Shown here in pieces: positions 8,725 through 18,235 of a DNA stretch of 57,417 nt (positions are counted from its first letter, which is position 1; every line of letters starts with the position of its first letter). The notes below the pieces were generated by a model. The model did not search any database. It was not told the DNA's origin and worked only from the letters and a program-made list of their open reading frames with translations. Position numbers and translations under genes: made by a program. Source of the DNA: an uncultured Lachnospiraceae bacterium (lineage in GTDB: Bacteria; Bacillota; Clostridia; Lachnospirales; Lachnospiraceae). The stretch lies in assembly GCA_934432595.1 (NCBI GenBank), contig CAKRYR010000015.1, positions 1-57,417 on the forward strand, read 5' to 3'.

Positions 8725-11700
8725 ATGATTTACATTAATTTAATTGCTTTGTTAACTATTATTTTATTTGCAATGGCCTATGTGATAATACGTAATAGTT
8801 ATATTCACAAAAAAGGGGAAGTATCGAAACTATCAGGTCAAATGGTATTATTTTTGCTATTGGCATCTGCTTTAGTTATTAGGGTTATATGTTCGTTCTA
8901 TTTTCAGAGCCATAAAGATTTAGGATGTTTTGAATATTGGGGCAATACAGTGTATAAATATGGGTTTGGTGATTTTTATGCTAAAAGTAGTGCAGACTAT
9001 CCACCAGGATATATTTATATATTATGGTTTTTAACTTTTATAAAAAATCTAATTAAAGTAAAGACTGGTTCAAGTGTAGCATTTTTTATAATTAAGTTAG
9101 TTCCTATGATTTGTGATATTGCTACAGGATTGTTTTTATATAAATTAGCATCTAAGAAGTTTAAGAACATTGTTTCTTATGCAATTTTGTTTGTATATTT
9201 ATTTAACCCTGGTGTAATAATGAATTCAGCTGTTTGGGGACAGGTAGATTCAGTATTTACTCTTGGAATATTGCTAATGTGTTATTTCGCAGTAACTGAT
9301 AAGAGCTATCTAAGCTATGTAACATATGCAACAGCAATATTAATTAAACCACAAGCTATAATGTTTACACCAATTATAATGTTTGTTTTTGCACAACAAG
9401 TTTTTATTAGTAACGATGGTAAAAAATTTCTTACTTTTAGAAAAAATGAGTTTTTAAGGCATATGGCTTGGATTGTTACAACTTTATGTGGATTTGCAAT
9501 ATTATCAGTTCCTTATGGTTTTGCTAGAGTGATAAAACAATACTCAACAACAATGGGATCATACCAATATGCTTCTGTTAATGCATATAATATGTGGAGT
9601 ATGTTTGGTCTAAATTGGGCTTTACAAACTGATAAAGTTTTTGGAATTACATATCAACAATGGGGTACTATTGTAATAGTTGCTATATGTATGATATCAG
9701 TATTTATGTGGTTATCTAAGTTAAAAGATAAAAATAGATATGTTGCAATAGCAATATTTATATGTGCTGCAATGTTTACTTTTGCAGTTAGAATGCATGA
9801 AAGATATGTATATCCTGCAATAATACTTTTGATGTTATTATTTATATTAACTAAGCAAGTTAGTGTATTAGTATTGTATTTTGCTTATACAATAGCTCAT
9901 TTTTACAATGCAGCTCATGTGTTATACTTCTATGATCCTGAAAATTTTGATCCAAGAAGAGCACCTCTTATTCTAATTGGATTATTACATGTGATACTGT
10001 TTGTATTTTTATATATGTATATTCATAAGAACTATTTATCTACAAAGGTATCAGACGCAAAGAATGCGATTATAGATAAAATGTATATTGATAAAGAAGA
10101 TGATGATAACTTATCGTTGTGGGATAGAATAAAAAATCAGTTTGATAGAAAAGAAGTTCAAAGAAGTAAGAAATATAAGAAGTTTACAAAGAAGGATTGG
10201 ATTATTTTATCAGTAATAACAGTAATATATTCTTTCTTTGCGTTATACAATCTTGGTGACATGAAAGCACCTGAGAAAATGTGGGTGTCTAAAAAAGCAG
10301 GGACAAAGATTCTTATTGAACTAGATAAGAAGACTTATGTGGAGAATATAGCTTATTACAATGGATACTATGCTAAAGTTCATTATAATGTGTATATTGC
10401 TGATAAGGAATATGGGAAATGGACATATATAAGTCCAGAACCAGTGTATAAAGAAAATGTGACTGATGAACCAGATTCAGATCAGTTTGGTATGAGTGAA
10501 GTTTTTTGCTGGAATAAGTGGGATATTAACCAAAATTCAAAATATATCGAAATCGAAGTAGATGATAAGGATGGCGTTATAGGAGAGTTAGTAATTGTAG
10601 GAAAGAATGGTAAGATTATTACACCTAAGAATGTTAAATCAAAGAAACTTAAAGGATTATTTGATGAACAAGATAAGTATCCAAAGAATGGAGAATTTTC
10701 ATATAGAAATAGTACATATTTTGATGAAATATATCATGCTAGAACAGCATATGAATTTATTCATGGATTAACTACATACGAGTGGACTCATCCACCATTA
10801 GGCAAGATATTTATATCCCTTGGTGTAAGAATGTTCGGAATGTGTCCTTTTGGTTGGAGAATAATAGGTACAATTTTTGGAATATTAATGGTTCCTTTAA
10901 TGTATTTATTTGGTAAGAGATTATTCAATAAGACCAGTATGGCTACTCTTGTTTGCATAATGTTTACATTTGATTTTATGCATTTCGCACAGACTAGAAT
11001 AGCAACAATAGATGTATATGTAACATTCTTTGTTATTTTAATGTATTACTTTATGTATAAGTATTATGAAATGAGCTTTTATGATACTAAGTTGTGGAAG
11101 ACCTTTATTCCACTTGGATTATGTGGAGTAAGTATGGGACTTGGTATTGCTTCGAAGTGGACTGGATGCTATGCAGCAGTTGGACTTGCAATAATTTTCT
11201 TCTATACTGTATTTAAAAGAGCAAAAGAGTATAGATATGCTAAGGGTAATACAGAAGGTGAAACAAATGGCATAAAACATGAGCACATTGTAAAAGTATT
11301 TAAACCATATTTGGTAAAGACAATATTGTTCTGTTGCTTAGTATTTTTACTTATACCGTTTATAATATATACAATGTCCTATATTCCTTTTGTAGGAGAT
11401 GAAATGATGCCACATACGGCGCTAGGAAAAATGTTGTATAATCAAAAGGATATGTTTAACTATCATACTCAGATTAAGTTTGAACATGGATTTTCTTCTA
11501 AATGGTATGAGTGGCCACTTATGATAAGACCTATATTTTATTATAGTTCAAGAGTTGGAAAATATTCAGATGGATTAGCAGAAGGTATAAGTTCATTTGG
11601 TAATCCACTTGTATGGTGGTTAGGCATTGCAGCATTTATCTATGTATGTTATAGGCTATTTAGTAAAAAAGATAGATTTGCATGGTTCTTCTTTGTAGGA

Positions 11701-11979
11701 TATTTGGCACAATTATTACCTTGGGTATTAGTTGAAAGACTTACTTTTATATATCATTATTTTCCAAGTGTACCATTTGTAGTGCTAATGAATGCTTATA
11801 TGTTATATAACATAATTAAAGATAATCCAGGTAGAAAAAAAATTATATATTTGTATGGAGCTTTAGTGATAGTAGCATTCCTTATGTTCTATCCAGTACT
11901 ATCAGGACAACCAATAAGTATTGACTGGGTTAAGAATGGCTTAAGATGGGTAAATTCCTGGGTTCTTATAGGCGGTTAG
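8725..11979 (+). CDS. Two-module GT-C glycosyltransferase: N-terminal Gpi18-like part fused to a PMT-type mannosyltransferase
   Basis: An integral membrane glycosyltransferase using a lipid-linked sugar. The N-terminal half (about 1-440) is multi-spanning and resembles bacterial Gpi18/GT87-like transferases (FEYWGN, YPPGYIY, WGQVDS). A short cytoplasmic linker and one helix (about 492-515) lead to a soluble beta-rich domain (about 525-640). The C-terminal half (about 655-1084) is a GT39/PMT-like domain with the catalytic acidic pair in the first external loop (FDEIYHAR, about 665) and THPPLGK after it. Expected activity is transfer of mannose or a similar sugar from a polyprenyl phosphate to an extracytoplasmic protein or glycan. 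The start follows AAGGAGAG. At 1084 residues it is about twice a single PMT. Confidence 0.85.
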   Translation: MIYINLIALLTIILFAMAYVIIRNSYIHKKGEVSKLSGQMVLFLLLASALVIRVICSFYFQSHKDLGCFEYWGNTVYKYGFGDFYAKSSADYPPGYIYILWFLTFIKNLIKVKTGSSVAFFIIKLVPMICDIATGLFLYKLASKKFKNIVSYAILFVYLFNPGVIMNSAVWGQVDSVFTLGILLMCYFAVTDKSYLSYVTYATAILIKPQAIMFTPIIMFVFAQQVFISNDGKKFLTFRKNEFLRHMAWIVTTLCGFAILSVPYGFARVIKQYSTTMGSYQYASVNAYNMWSMFGLNWALQTDKVFGITYQQWGTIVIVAICMISVFMWLSKLKDKNRYVAIAIFICAAMFTFAVRMHERYVYPAIILLMLLFILTKQVSVLVLYFAYTIAHFYNAAHVLYFYDPENFDPRRAPLILIGLLHVILFVFLYMYIHKNYLSTKVSDAKNAIIDKMYIDKEDDDNLSLWDRIKNQFDRKEVQRSKKYKKFTKKDWIILSVITVIYSFFALYNLGDMKAPEKMWVSKKAGTKILIELDKKTYVENIAYYNGYYAKVHYNVYIADKEYGKWTYISPEPVYKENVTDEPDSDQFGMSEVFCWNKWDINQNSKYIEIEVDDKDGVIGELVIVGKNGKIITPKNVKSKKLKGLFDEQDKYPKNGEFSYRNSTYFDEIYHARTAYEFIHGLTTYEWTHPPLGKIFISLGVRMFGMCPFGWRIIGTIFGILMVPLMYLFGKRLFNKTSMATLVCIMFTFDFMHFAQTRIATIDVYVTFFVILMYYFMYKYYEMSFYDTKLWKTFIPLGLCGVSMGLGIASKWTGCYAAVGLAIIFFYTVFKRAKEYRYAKGNTEGETNGIKHEHIVKVFKPYLVKTILFCCLVFLLIPFIIYTMSYIPFVGDEMMPHTALGKMLYNQKDMFNYHTQIKFEHGFSSKWYEWPLMIRPIFYYSSRVGKYSDGLAEGISSFGNPLVWWLGIAAFIYVCYRLFSKKDRFAWFFFVGYLAQLLPWVLVERLTFIYHYFPSVPFVVLMNAYMLYNIIKDNPGRKKIIYLYGALVIVAFLMFYPVLSGQPISIDWVKNGLRWVNSWVLIGG

Positions 11980-11992
11980 GAGAAGTGTTAAG

Positions 11993-13183
11993 GTGAATAA
12001 TCTAATTAAAGATATTAAGTTAGTTTTATCTGATAAAAGAGTGTTAGTAGCCTTAGGGTGTTTGATTGTAGCGATATGTGTCATAAGTGGCACATATCGT
12101 TATAATAATGCCTCTAATAAGGGAATAAAAATAGGTATTGTTAATAATGATGATAGTAGGTATTCTAAATTATTGCTTAATTTCTTTAAATCTAATGAGA
12201 GTTTTTCTGAATTAGCAACTATAATTGAAGATAATGAAAATACTATTACTTCGGAATTTAATTCTGGAAATATAGATGCTTATATGATTATTCCAGAGTC
12301 TTTTGCTGATTCATTAATAAATATTGAGAATACACGTATTAAAATTCGTATTAATCAAGAAAAAGAAGTAGAGGCTGTTATGCTTAAAGCTATTCTAAAT
12401 AGTTATGAAAAATATGTTACTTCTGTACAAAATAATTCTTATGGGTTATATAAAAATCTAAAAAAATCAGGTTTGCCTAAAAAAGAAAATATGAAGATTA
12501 ACTTTCTTTCATCTATGGAAATGGTTTATATGGTCCTAGATAAAGAAAGCTTCTTTGATTATAAAATTGTAGAGTCTAACTCAATTAACATAATCCAAAG
12601 TTATTTATATGTTTTAATCCATATATTTATTATATTTTTTGGAGTATATATAGGTGTTTCATTTATTAAAGAAAAGGATAAAGGAGTATTTAAATTATAT
12701 AAAATATCTAAGGGAAATTGGGGGAGTCTTATATTATCGAAAATTATGATATATTCATTGATTATAGATGTGATTGTGATAACGGCATGTAAGTATATAT
12801 GCAATTTTATGAAGAAAGATATGAATATTAGTGTTATCCTCTTACTTATGTTAAACACAATTTTTTATGTTGGAATAATGATTATGTTATCACTAATTAT
12901 AGGTGATAAGAATAGTTATATTTTAATTGTTAATTCCATTGTAATGTTTATTATAATACTTGGTGGAGGGATTATACCAAAACAATTTATGCCTGATAAT
13001 TTGAAAATATTGGTAGACAAATTACCCTTAAATATATTTGTCAAACAATTGCATATGAGTATTTTAAATAATACATTAATAAATGACTTGAAATCTATAA
13101 TGACATATATAGCTGCGATTTTAATAACTCTTATAATGAGTATTATGCTTTTAGAAAGGAGATGTATAGATGTTAGAAATTAA
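11993..13183 (+). CDS. ABC-2 type membrane subunit (first of a pair)
   Basis: Topology of the ABC2_membrane_3 / YhgE-like class: a short N-terminal tail, one membrane helix (about 18-36), a large extracytoplasmic domain (about 40-200, beginning IGIVNNDDS) and five or so C-terminal helices (about 205-390). The class exports drugs, lipids or polysaccharides. GTG 11993 is used with AGGAG about 10 nt upstream. It lies 14 nt after the mannosyltransferase and overlaps the second subunit by 14 nt, implying a heterodimer. No ATP-binding subunit is encoded nearby, which is unusual. Confidence 0.8.
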   Translation: MNNLIKDIKLVLSDKRVLVALGCLIVAICVISGTYRYNNASNKGIKIGIVNNDDSRYSKLLLNFFKSNESFSELATIIEDNENTITSEFNSGNIDAYMIIPESFADSLINIENTRIKIRINQEKEVEAVMLKAILNSYEKYVTSVQNNSYGLYKNLKKSGLPKKENMKINFLSSMEMVYMVLDKESFFDYKIVESNSINIIQSYLYVLIHIFIIFFGVYIGVSFIKEKDKGVFKLYKISKGNWGSLILSKIMIYSLIIDVIVITACKYICNFMKKDMNISVILLLMLNTIFYVGIMIMLSLIIGDKNSYILIVNSIVMFIIILGGGIIPKQFMPDNLKILVDKLPLNIFVKQLHMSILNNTLINDLKSIMTYIAAILITLIMSIMLLERRCIDVRN

Positions 13184-14429
13184 GAATGCCTTTCTAGATG
13201 TTTTAAATATTATTAAACTCCGTATGAAGTTATTGCTTAGCAATAGGATTTTATTTGTTACCATAATATTATTTTTTTTAATGGCTGCGGTAACAATAAA
13301 TACTTTTTTTGTTGCAGCTAAAGATAAGAGTACTATACCAATCGGAGTTGTAGATCAAGATGATAGTAGTCATTCGAGACTAATGATTGATAATTTAAAG
13401 AAGAATAAATTACTTAAAGTAAATATATATAGTCAGGATTTATACACTGATGAGATAATTAATGCAAATGAAAATAAATTAATTGACAAGATTGAAAGAA
13501 AAGAGATAAATGCATTATTTATTATAAAAAAGGGATTTGGAAATAATATAAAAAATGGTAAGTTTGAAAAAATAATAAAGGACTATTATCTTGAGGACAA
13601 AAAATACGCCAGTCTTATTTCAGATATAGTATTAAGCTCGATTCTAGATGATGTTTGCTATAATTATTCCATAAATAAATATTTTTCTTTAAAGGGAAGA
13701 TTAAACAAAGTATATACAGAAGAACAATATATGAAGAAGATAAAAAAGTTGTATGATAATACAGAGGATAGTATAGGATTTGATTTTGATGTTGTAAATA
13801 TAAGCAATAAAAAATCTGTTAATGATAAGGTTAGTATGGAAATCATTTATAGAGAAGTAGTTATTGGTATCGTTGCACTAATAATATTAATTATTGTATT
13901 ACTTGCAGGAAATCTTATAGTTGATGATTATAAAAATAATATAATGCTACGTATTGGTACGACTAAGATGTCAAGGAAAGTTAAACTTTTAGGTGATGTA
14001 GCAAGTACATGTACAATAAGTGGCATATTTGCACTTTTATTAGGAATAATGGTAGTTAATAAAATGGGAATAGTAAGTTTTGATGGAAAAATTAAATTTT
14101 TATTGATTATATTATTATTTACGGTTACAATAGGTGTGTTGTATGTATTATTTACAAGATTAATAAAAGATATGAGGATATATCAACTAATTGGTTCAAT
14201 AACTATTTTATTTTTTGGAATAAGTGGAGCCATATATATATTAGGATTTTATTTTGAAGAAAGTATAGTAAAAATATTTAAAAATTTACCTGTAGGATTA
14301 TTGATAAATAGTTTTAAAAATATTACATTGAATATTTCATGTAAAGACAATATAATAAAATACGTGTCTATTATATTAGTAATCTATATATCTACTAATC
14401 TTATACAAATGGTTAAGGCACATTTTTAA
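13170..14429 (+). CDS. ABC-2 type membrane subunit (second of a pair)
   Basis: Same architecture as the preceding gene: an N-terminal helix (about 28-46), an external domain starting IGVVDQDDSSHS, and C-terminal helices (about 225-415). It is therefore a paralogue and the likely partner. ATG 13170 lies inside the end of the first gene, with GGAG 8 nt upstream, typical of translational coupling. Substrate unknown. The adjacent mannosyltransferase and sporulation-linked genes might point to envelope material, but this is inference only. Confidence 0.8.
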   Translation: MLEIKNAFLDVLNIIKLRMKLLLSNRILFVTIILFFLMAAVTINTFFVAAKDKSTIPIGVVDQDDSSHSRLMIDNLKKNKLLKVNIYSQDLYTDEIINANENKLIDKIERKEINALFIIKKGFGNNIKNGKFEKIIKDYYLEDKKYASLISDIVLSSILDDVCYNYSINKYFSLKGRLNKVYTEEQYMKKIKKLYDNTEDSIGFDFDVVNISNKKSVNDKVSMEIIYREVVIGIVALIILIIVLLAGNLIVDDYKNNIMLRIGTTKMSRKVKLLGDVASTCTISGIFALLLGIMVVNKMGIVSFDGKIKFLLIILLFTVTIGVLYVLFTRLIKDMRIYQLIGSITILFFGISGAIYILGFYFEESIVKIFKNLPVGLLINSFKNITLNISCKDNIIKYVSIILVIYISTNLIQMVKAHF

Positions 14430-14448
14430 AGAAGGAGAATGAATTGAC

Positions 14449-15888
14449 TTGAGTTATACTGTTAAGAAAATTATACAGAATTTAAAAAATAATATAGAGG
14501 ATGCTGAAAAAGAATATATTAATGTACTTGCTGATAATTATAAAGAGTATGCATCGGTAATGTTAACTCTAAATTATTATATTTTATATGAGACAGGTTA
14601 TGAAGAAAAGAATTATAATACACCAGAATTATTAGAGTATATATCTGATATTAATGACATAATAGAGGAATATGTAGTTAATGATAAAATAGTGGATAAT
14701 GATATTATTGATAAAGTTGATGATATTAGAAATAAGATAATTAGTAAGCTAGATTTATTACTTGACTATACTGCAAAACTATATATTTATGAATACATAT
14801 TGAATAGGTTAGAGTATAATTTTGATGAACAAGTATCTAATTCAAAGTTTAATGTTAATGATGAAAGTTTTGCAAAACAAGTTGTTAACTATATCTTTTC
14901 TAATAATGATAATGTTGTAATTAATGGAAAGATAAGAGAAGTAATAGGTCAACTTCCAGTACGTATGTCTAAGGATAAGTTTTTTGATTTGGTTAGTGAT
15001 GCATTATCTATTTATAAAGGTGGTAAACTAGAAGCATTAGATACATTTATAGATAAATTAAGAAGTGCAGCTACACTTACAAAAGATAAGTATGATGAAG
15101 AATATGCTTTATTGTTAGATACAATTGAATTTTATGATTCAATTGATTTTAAAAATATCGATAGGGATACTTTTGATAAGGCACAAGAAAAATATAGAGA
15201 AGTGAATCAGTTTGTAAGAGTTTATACAGATTTTTTAAGTGATTTAGAACGTTGTGTAAATATGACATATACCATTTTATTGACAAAGAAAATTCAAGAT
15301 AATGATTCACAATGTCAATTAGATAGTGTTAGAAAAGATATTTTAGGACATATTTGTGAGTGTTTTAATTCACAATATTCACAAGAGATAGAAGATGACA
15401 TTACAAGTAAGTTAGTATATGTAGAAGGAATTCAAGAAAAGAGCCATGCATTGTGCATGCAGTTAGAACAAGCTATCGATGAAGATATTCTTGAAATGTA
15501 TGCAAATAGTTCTAATAATATTAGTGATATTATAGTTATGTTCAAAAAATGTGGCTTATTGACATCTACAAGTATTTTTATTGATTTAAAAGAAAATAAG
15601 ATAGAAGAAATAGATGTTGATGATAATATCTTAAGGAAAAAAACAGAAGAACTTATTAATGATTTAAAAGGTTTATTTGCTAAGAAATGCAGAGTATATA
15701 CAAGAGCAGTCATGGCAAATATATTAAGTGAATTGCCAGTATTTTTCGTTAATATGAATGAAGTGATTGATTATGTACATACACAGATAAGTTCTTGTAA
15801 GAACCAAAGTGAGAAGATTGCTTGTTATGCGATATTATCAGATATAATGGCTGATGATGATGTTAAATGGAATTTTGATATGGATTAG
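14449..15888 (+). CDS. Unrecognised acidic, largely helical protein in the ABC-2/GerW run
   Basis: 479 residues, no family recognised. The start is TTG 14449; AAGGAG lies about 11 nt upstream, and neighbouring ATG and TTG codons are out of frame. The sequence is acidic, rich in Asp, Ile, Tyr and Lys, with no signal peptide or membrane helix. It has long predicted helices throughout, so it is probably cytoplasmic and possibly coiled-coil. It follows the ABC-2 pair by 20 nt and precedes the next small gene by 9 nt, so it is almost certainly in the same transcript. Confidence 0.65.
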   Translation: MSYTVKKIIQNLKNNIEDAEKEYINVLADNYKEYASVMLTLNYYILYETGYEEKNYNTPELLEYISDINDIIEEYVVNDKIVDNDIIDKVDDIRNKIISKLDLLLDYTAKLYIYEYILNRLEYNFDEQVSNSKFNVNDESFAKQVVNYIFSNNDNVVINGKIREVIGQLPVRMSKDKFFDLVSDALSIYKGGKLEALDTFIDKLRSAATLTKDKYDEEYALLLDTIEFYDSIDFKNIDRDTFDKAQEKYREVNQFVRVYTDFLSDLERCVNMTYTILLTKKIQDNDSQCQLDSVRKDILGHICECFNSQYSQEIEDDITSKLVYVEGIQEKSHALCMQLEQAIDEDILEMYANSSNNISDIIVMFKKCGLLTSTSIFIDLKENKIEEIDVDDNILRKKTEELINDLKGLFAKKCRVYTRAVMANILSELPVFFVNMNEVIDYVHTQISSCKNQSEKIACYAILSDIMADDDVKWNFDMD

Positions 15889-15897
15889 TGTGATAAT

Positions 15898-16215
15898 ATG
15901 ATTACATGGTATGATAGATTATTAATGCATACTTCTATTGATAACATAGAAGATATAAAATTACAAATAAGTAAAAAAGAATATCCTTTGAATATTTATT
16001 GCATAGTTGATTCTAATGATGGAGATAATCTATTCGAAGTACTTAGTTTACAAGAACTTTTTAATGGATTATATGATGATTTGGATATTATTATTATAGG
16101 AATAGCAAAAGGGAAAAGTAATATACAACAAGTTTTAATTAGATTGGTTGAAAGTATTATAAGTGAAGATGGAAATATAGACAAAAATCTGTTGTATGTA
16201 CAAGGTGGTGATTAG
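15898..16215 (+). CDS. Small unrecognised protein (105 aa)
   Basis: ATG 15898 is 10 nt after the previous gene, with only a weak ribosome-binding site; the stop abuts the next start at 16216. The product has a mixed alpha/beta look, with the hydrophobic strands IYCIVDS and LDIIIIGIAKG separated by a helix, and no membrane segment. Tight packing supports it being real and translationally coupled. Function unknown. Confidence 0.55.
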   Translation: MITWYDRLLMHTSIDNIEDIKLQISKKEYPLNIYCIVDSNDGDNLFEVLSLQELFNGLYDDLDIIIIGIAKGKSNIQQVLIRLVESIISEDGNIDKNLLYVQGGD

Positions 16216-17235
16216 TTGTTGATGACATTTTTACATATACTACAGATAATTGGCATAATTTTGTTGGTTTTATTAGGCATAGTAATAGCTTTATTATTAA
16301 TAATATTATTTGATCCTATTCGATATAAATTTTTATTAAATTATGATGCGTATATTGCTGATAATGATGGGAAAAGTAATTATTGTTATATAAAGTTAAA
16401 GTGGTTGCTAAACATTGTTAGTTGTAAGATAGATATTAGTCTAAAAGGAATGGATTATGACTTTAGAATATTTGGTTTTAAGTCTAATTTATTAGATAAA
16501 TATTTATTTGATAAATCTGATAGTAAAGATGAAAATGATGCAAGCGTTGAAAATTATAAAAATAAGTCAGATGAAACATCTATAAATTCAGAAGAGACAA
16601 GTAAAGAATTACTTGATGAAATTGAAGAAATATGGGAAGATTTAGTATCAGATGATGAAAATGAGGAAAATGTGTATGATAATAGTTTTACTGAAAAAGG
16701 ATTAAAGGGCTTTTTTAGTAATCTGAAACATATTGATTTTAAGAGGCTTACTTTTAAGAATTTTATTAGAGAATTAAAAAAAGTATTTTTAAGAATTATT
16801 TATACAATAAGGGATATAATAAAAGCAATTTATAAATCGGCAAAGAAAATATGTGAAAAGTATAACCTTATAGTAGACTTATGGAATAAAAAAAGTACAC
16901 AGATAGCTATTACAAGAATAAAAAATTATGTAGGTAAGTTGTGTAGGAGTATATTACCTAAGAAAAAGTTAATAAATATAGATTTAGGTTTTGAAGACCC
17001 AGCATATACTGGAATAGCATTAGGATTTATTGGTAGTTTGTATGGTTTTATAGGTGAAACTTTAAAGGTTAATCCTAATTTTGAAGAGAAAGAGTGTAGG
17101 ATTAATTGTAAACTTATTGGTAAGATGAGTGTATTTAGTCTAGGAATTATTTTTATAAGAATTATGAAAGATAAAGCTATAAAAAGATTAATTAGTAATA
17201 TTGATAAATTGAAGGAGGATTTAAGTAATGAATGA
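16216..17235 (+). CDS. DUF2953-family membrane protein (YtfI-like position)
   Basis: One strong N-terminal hydrophobic helix (about 5-33) followed by FDPIRY, as in DUF2953 proteins. An acidic low-complexity spacer (about 95-155) and a basic C-terminal domain follow, containing GFEDPAYTG and the helix-like FIGSLYGFIG. Start codons are TTG TTG ATG at 16216-16224; TTG 16216 fits best the AGGTGG upstream, but ATG 16222 is possible. In Bacillus the DUF2953 gene ytfI sits beside the spore gene ytfJ, and the same order is seen here: this gene overlaps gerW by 8 nt. A sporulation-related role is inferred from that synteny. Confidence 0.8.
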   Translation: MLMTFLHILQIIGIILLVLLGIVIALLLIILFDPIRYKFLLNYDAYIADNDGKSNYCYIKLKWLLNIVSCKIDISLKGMDYDFRIFGFKSNLLDKYLFDKSDSKDENDASVENYKNKSDETSINSEETSKELLDEIEEIWEDLVSDDENEENVYDNSFTEKGLKGFFSNLKHIDFKRLTFKNFIRELKKVFLRIIYTIRDIIKAIYKSAKKICEKYNLIVDLWNKKSTQIAITRIKNYVGKLCRSILPKKKLINIDLGFEDPAYTGIALGFIGSLYGFIGETLKVNPNFEEKECRINCKLIGKMSVFSLGIIFIRIMKDKAIKRLISNIDKLKEDLSNE

Positions 17236-17641
17236 TAATACTTTTTCTAATACAGTTGAGGCATTGTTTAAAGGAATGAATGGCTTCATATCAACTAAAA
17301 CGGTTGTAGGCGATGCAATTAAAGTAGATTCAGAAACAACAATACTTCCATTAATTGATGTTAGTTTTGGAATAGGAGCAGGAGCTTTTTCTAATGACGA
17401 GAGAAAGAAAAATAATGGTGGAGGTGGTATGGGAGGAAAGATTACTCCTAATGCAGTCTTAGTTGTTCGTGGTGGTGAAGCTAAAATAATTAATATTAAG
17501 AATCAAGATCCTATTACTAAGATGTTTGAATTAGTACCAGATTTGATTAATAAATACAAAAATAAAAAAGATAAAGACGAAGTTGATAATGAGGTTGAAG
17601 AAATAGTAAATGAAATTAAGGACAGTAAAAGTGATATTTAA
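17228..17641 (+). CDS. gerW: GerW/YtfJ family spore protein
   Basis: 137 residues with the YtfJ core: an N-terminal VVGDAIKVD and ILPLIDVSFGIGAG, a flexible Gly-rich patch (GGGGMGG), then a strand region ending VLVVRGGEAKIINI, with a charged C-terminus. In Bacillus, GerW is a forespore-made protein needed for germination with certain nutrients. GGAGG upstream of ATG 17228 lies inside the DUF2953 gene. It ends the run that began at the mannosyltransferase. Confidence 0.9.
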   Translation: MNDNTFSNTVEALFKGMNGFISTKTVVGDAIKVDSETTILPLIDVSFGIGAGAFSNDERKKNNGGGGMGGKITPNAVLVVRGGEAKIINIKNQDPITKMFELVPDLINKYKNKKDKDEVDNEVEEIVNEIKDSKSDI

Positions 17642-17654
17642 TTAATATTATAAT

Positions 17655-17675
17655 AGTTCAGCTGACGGCTGAACT
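17655..17675. repeat. Short palindrome AGTTCAGC-N5-GCTGAACT
   Basis: A perfect 8-bp stem with a 5-nt loop, just after gerW, without a T-run. Related hairpins occur at 18236-18252 and, less exactly, inside the terminator loop near 2211-2232. It may end or protect the gerW mRNA. Confidence 0.5.
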
Positions 17676-17708
17676 GTCATAAAAATTGTGATTAAATAAA
17701 AAAAGTAC

Positions 17709-17737
17709 TTGCAATATTTACTATCATCTGATAGAAT
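17709..17737 (+). promoter_or_regulatory. Sigma-A promoter for rpmB
   Basis: TTGCAA (17709-17714), a 17-nt spacer and TAGAAT (17732-17737), about 43 nt before the rpmB start. Confidence 0.65.
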
Positions 17738-17779
17738 AACTTTTGTTGTAGTCGAAGATTACTAAAGGAGGTGCTTTAG

Positions 17780-17965
17780 ATGGCTAAATGTGAGGTTTGT
17801 GGAAAGGGAGCTCATTTCGGAAATGCAGTGAGCCATTCACATAGAAGAAGTAATAAGATGTGGAAAGCTAACATTAAATCTGTAAAGGTTAATGTATCAG
17901 GTAATGCTAAGAAGATGTATGTTTGTACTTCTTGCTTAAAATCAGGATTAGTTGAACGTGCATAA
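17780..17965 (+). CDS. rpmB: Large-subunit ribosomal protein L28 (bL28)
   Basis: A 61-residue basic protein of the 50S subunit. It opens MAKCEVCGKG and contains HSHRRSNKMWKANI and CTSCLKSG. The two CxxC pairs mark the zinc-binding form of L28, as opposed to the Cys-less paralogue. A strong AAAGGAGGTG precedes the ATG. It is monocistronic, between its own promoter and a strong terminator; it is also adjacent to Asp23/FakA genes in many Firmicutes. Confidence 0.97.
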   Translation: MAKCEVCGKGAHFGNAVSHSHRRSNKMWKANIKSVKVNVSGNAKKMYVCTSCLKSGLVERA

Positions 17966-17994
17966 TTTTATAAAGGTATTAAAGCAAAATTGAA

Positions 17995-18036
17995 GATGTT
18001 GCCTCAGCTTTGTGCTGAGGCTCTTTTTTCAACATC
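17995..18036. terminator. Strong intrinsic terminator of rpmB
   Basis: GCCTCAGC (18001-18008) and GCTGAGGC (18014-18021) form a GC-rich stem followed by six T (18024-18029). An outer GATGTTG/CAACATC pair extends it. Its right side overlaps the stop codon of the small minus-strand gene. Confidence 0.9.
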
Positions 18037-18166
18037 GAAATAGTTTAATACCTAGTAAAATTAATGCAATCATTAGACATATAGAGAAAAAATAGTTATG
18101 TATTATTAACATTAGTAACATACCGATGCCAATCCAAAATAATATAAAACCACAAATGTTTTTCAT
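18029..18166 (-). CDS. Small membrane protein (45 aa)
   Basis: An ATG-TGA frame on the minus strand with two hydrophobic segments: residues about 5-24 (FILFWIGIGMLLMLII) and 29-42 (SICLMIALILLGI), ending KLFRC. The pattern GFILFWIGIGM followed by a second helix matches small uncharacterised membrane proteins I remember from other Clostridia. No Shine-Dalgarno is evident upstream, and the stop lies within the rpmB terminator. The gene is short enough to be missed by length-filtered gene calling. Confidence 0.6.
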   Translation of the reverse strand: MKNICGFILFWIGIGMLLMLIIHNYFFSICLMIALILLGIKLFRC

Positions 18167-18235
18167 GTTATAAAGAAAAAAGTTTTATATTAATATATGC
18201 AGATATAAATTCTTATATGAATTTGTATGTAATAG

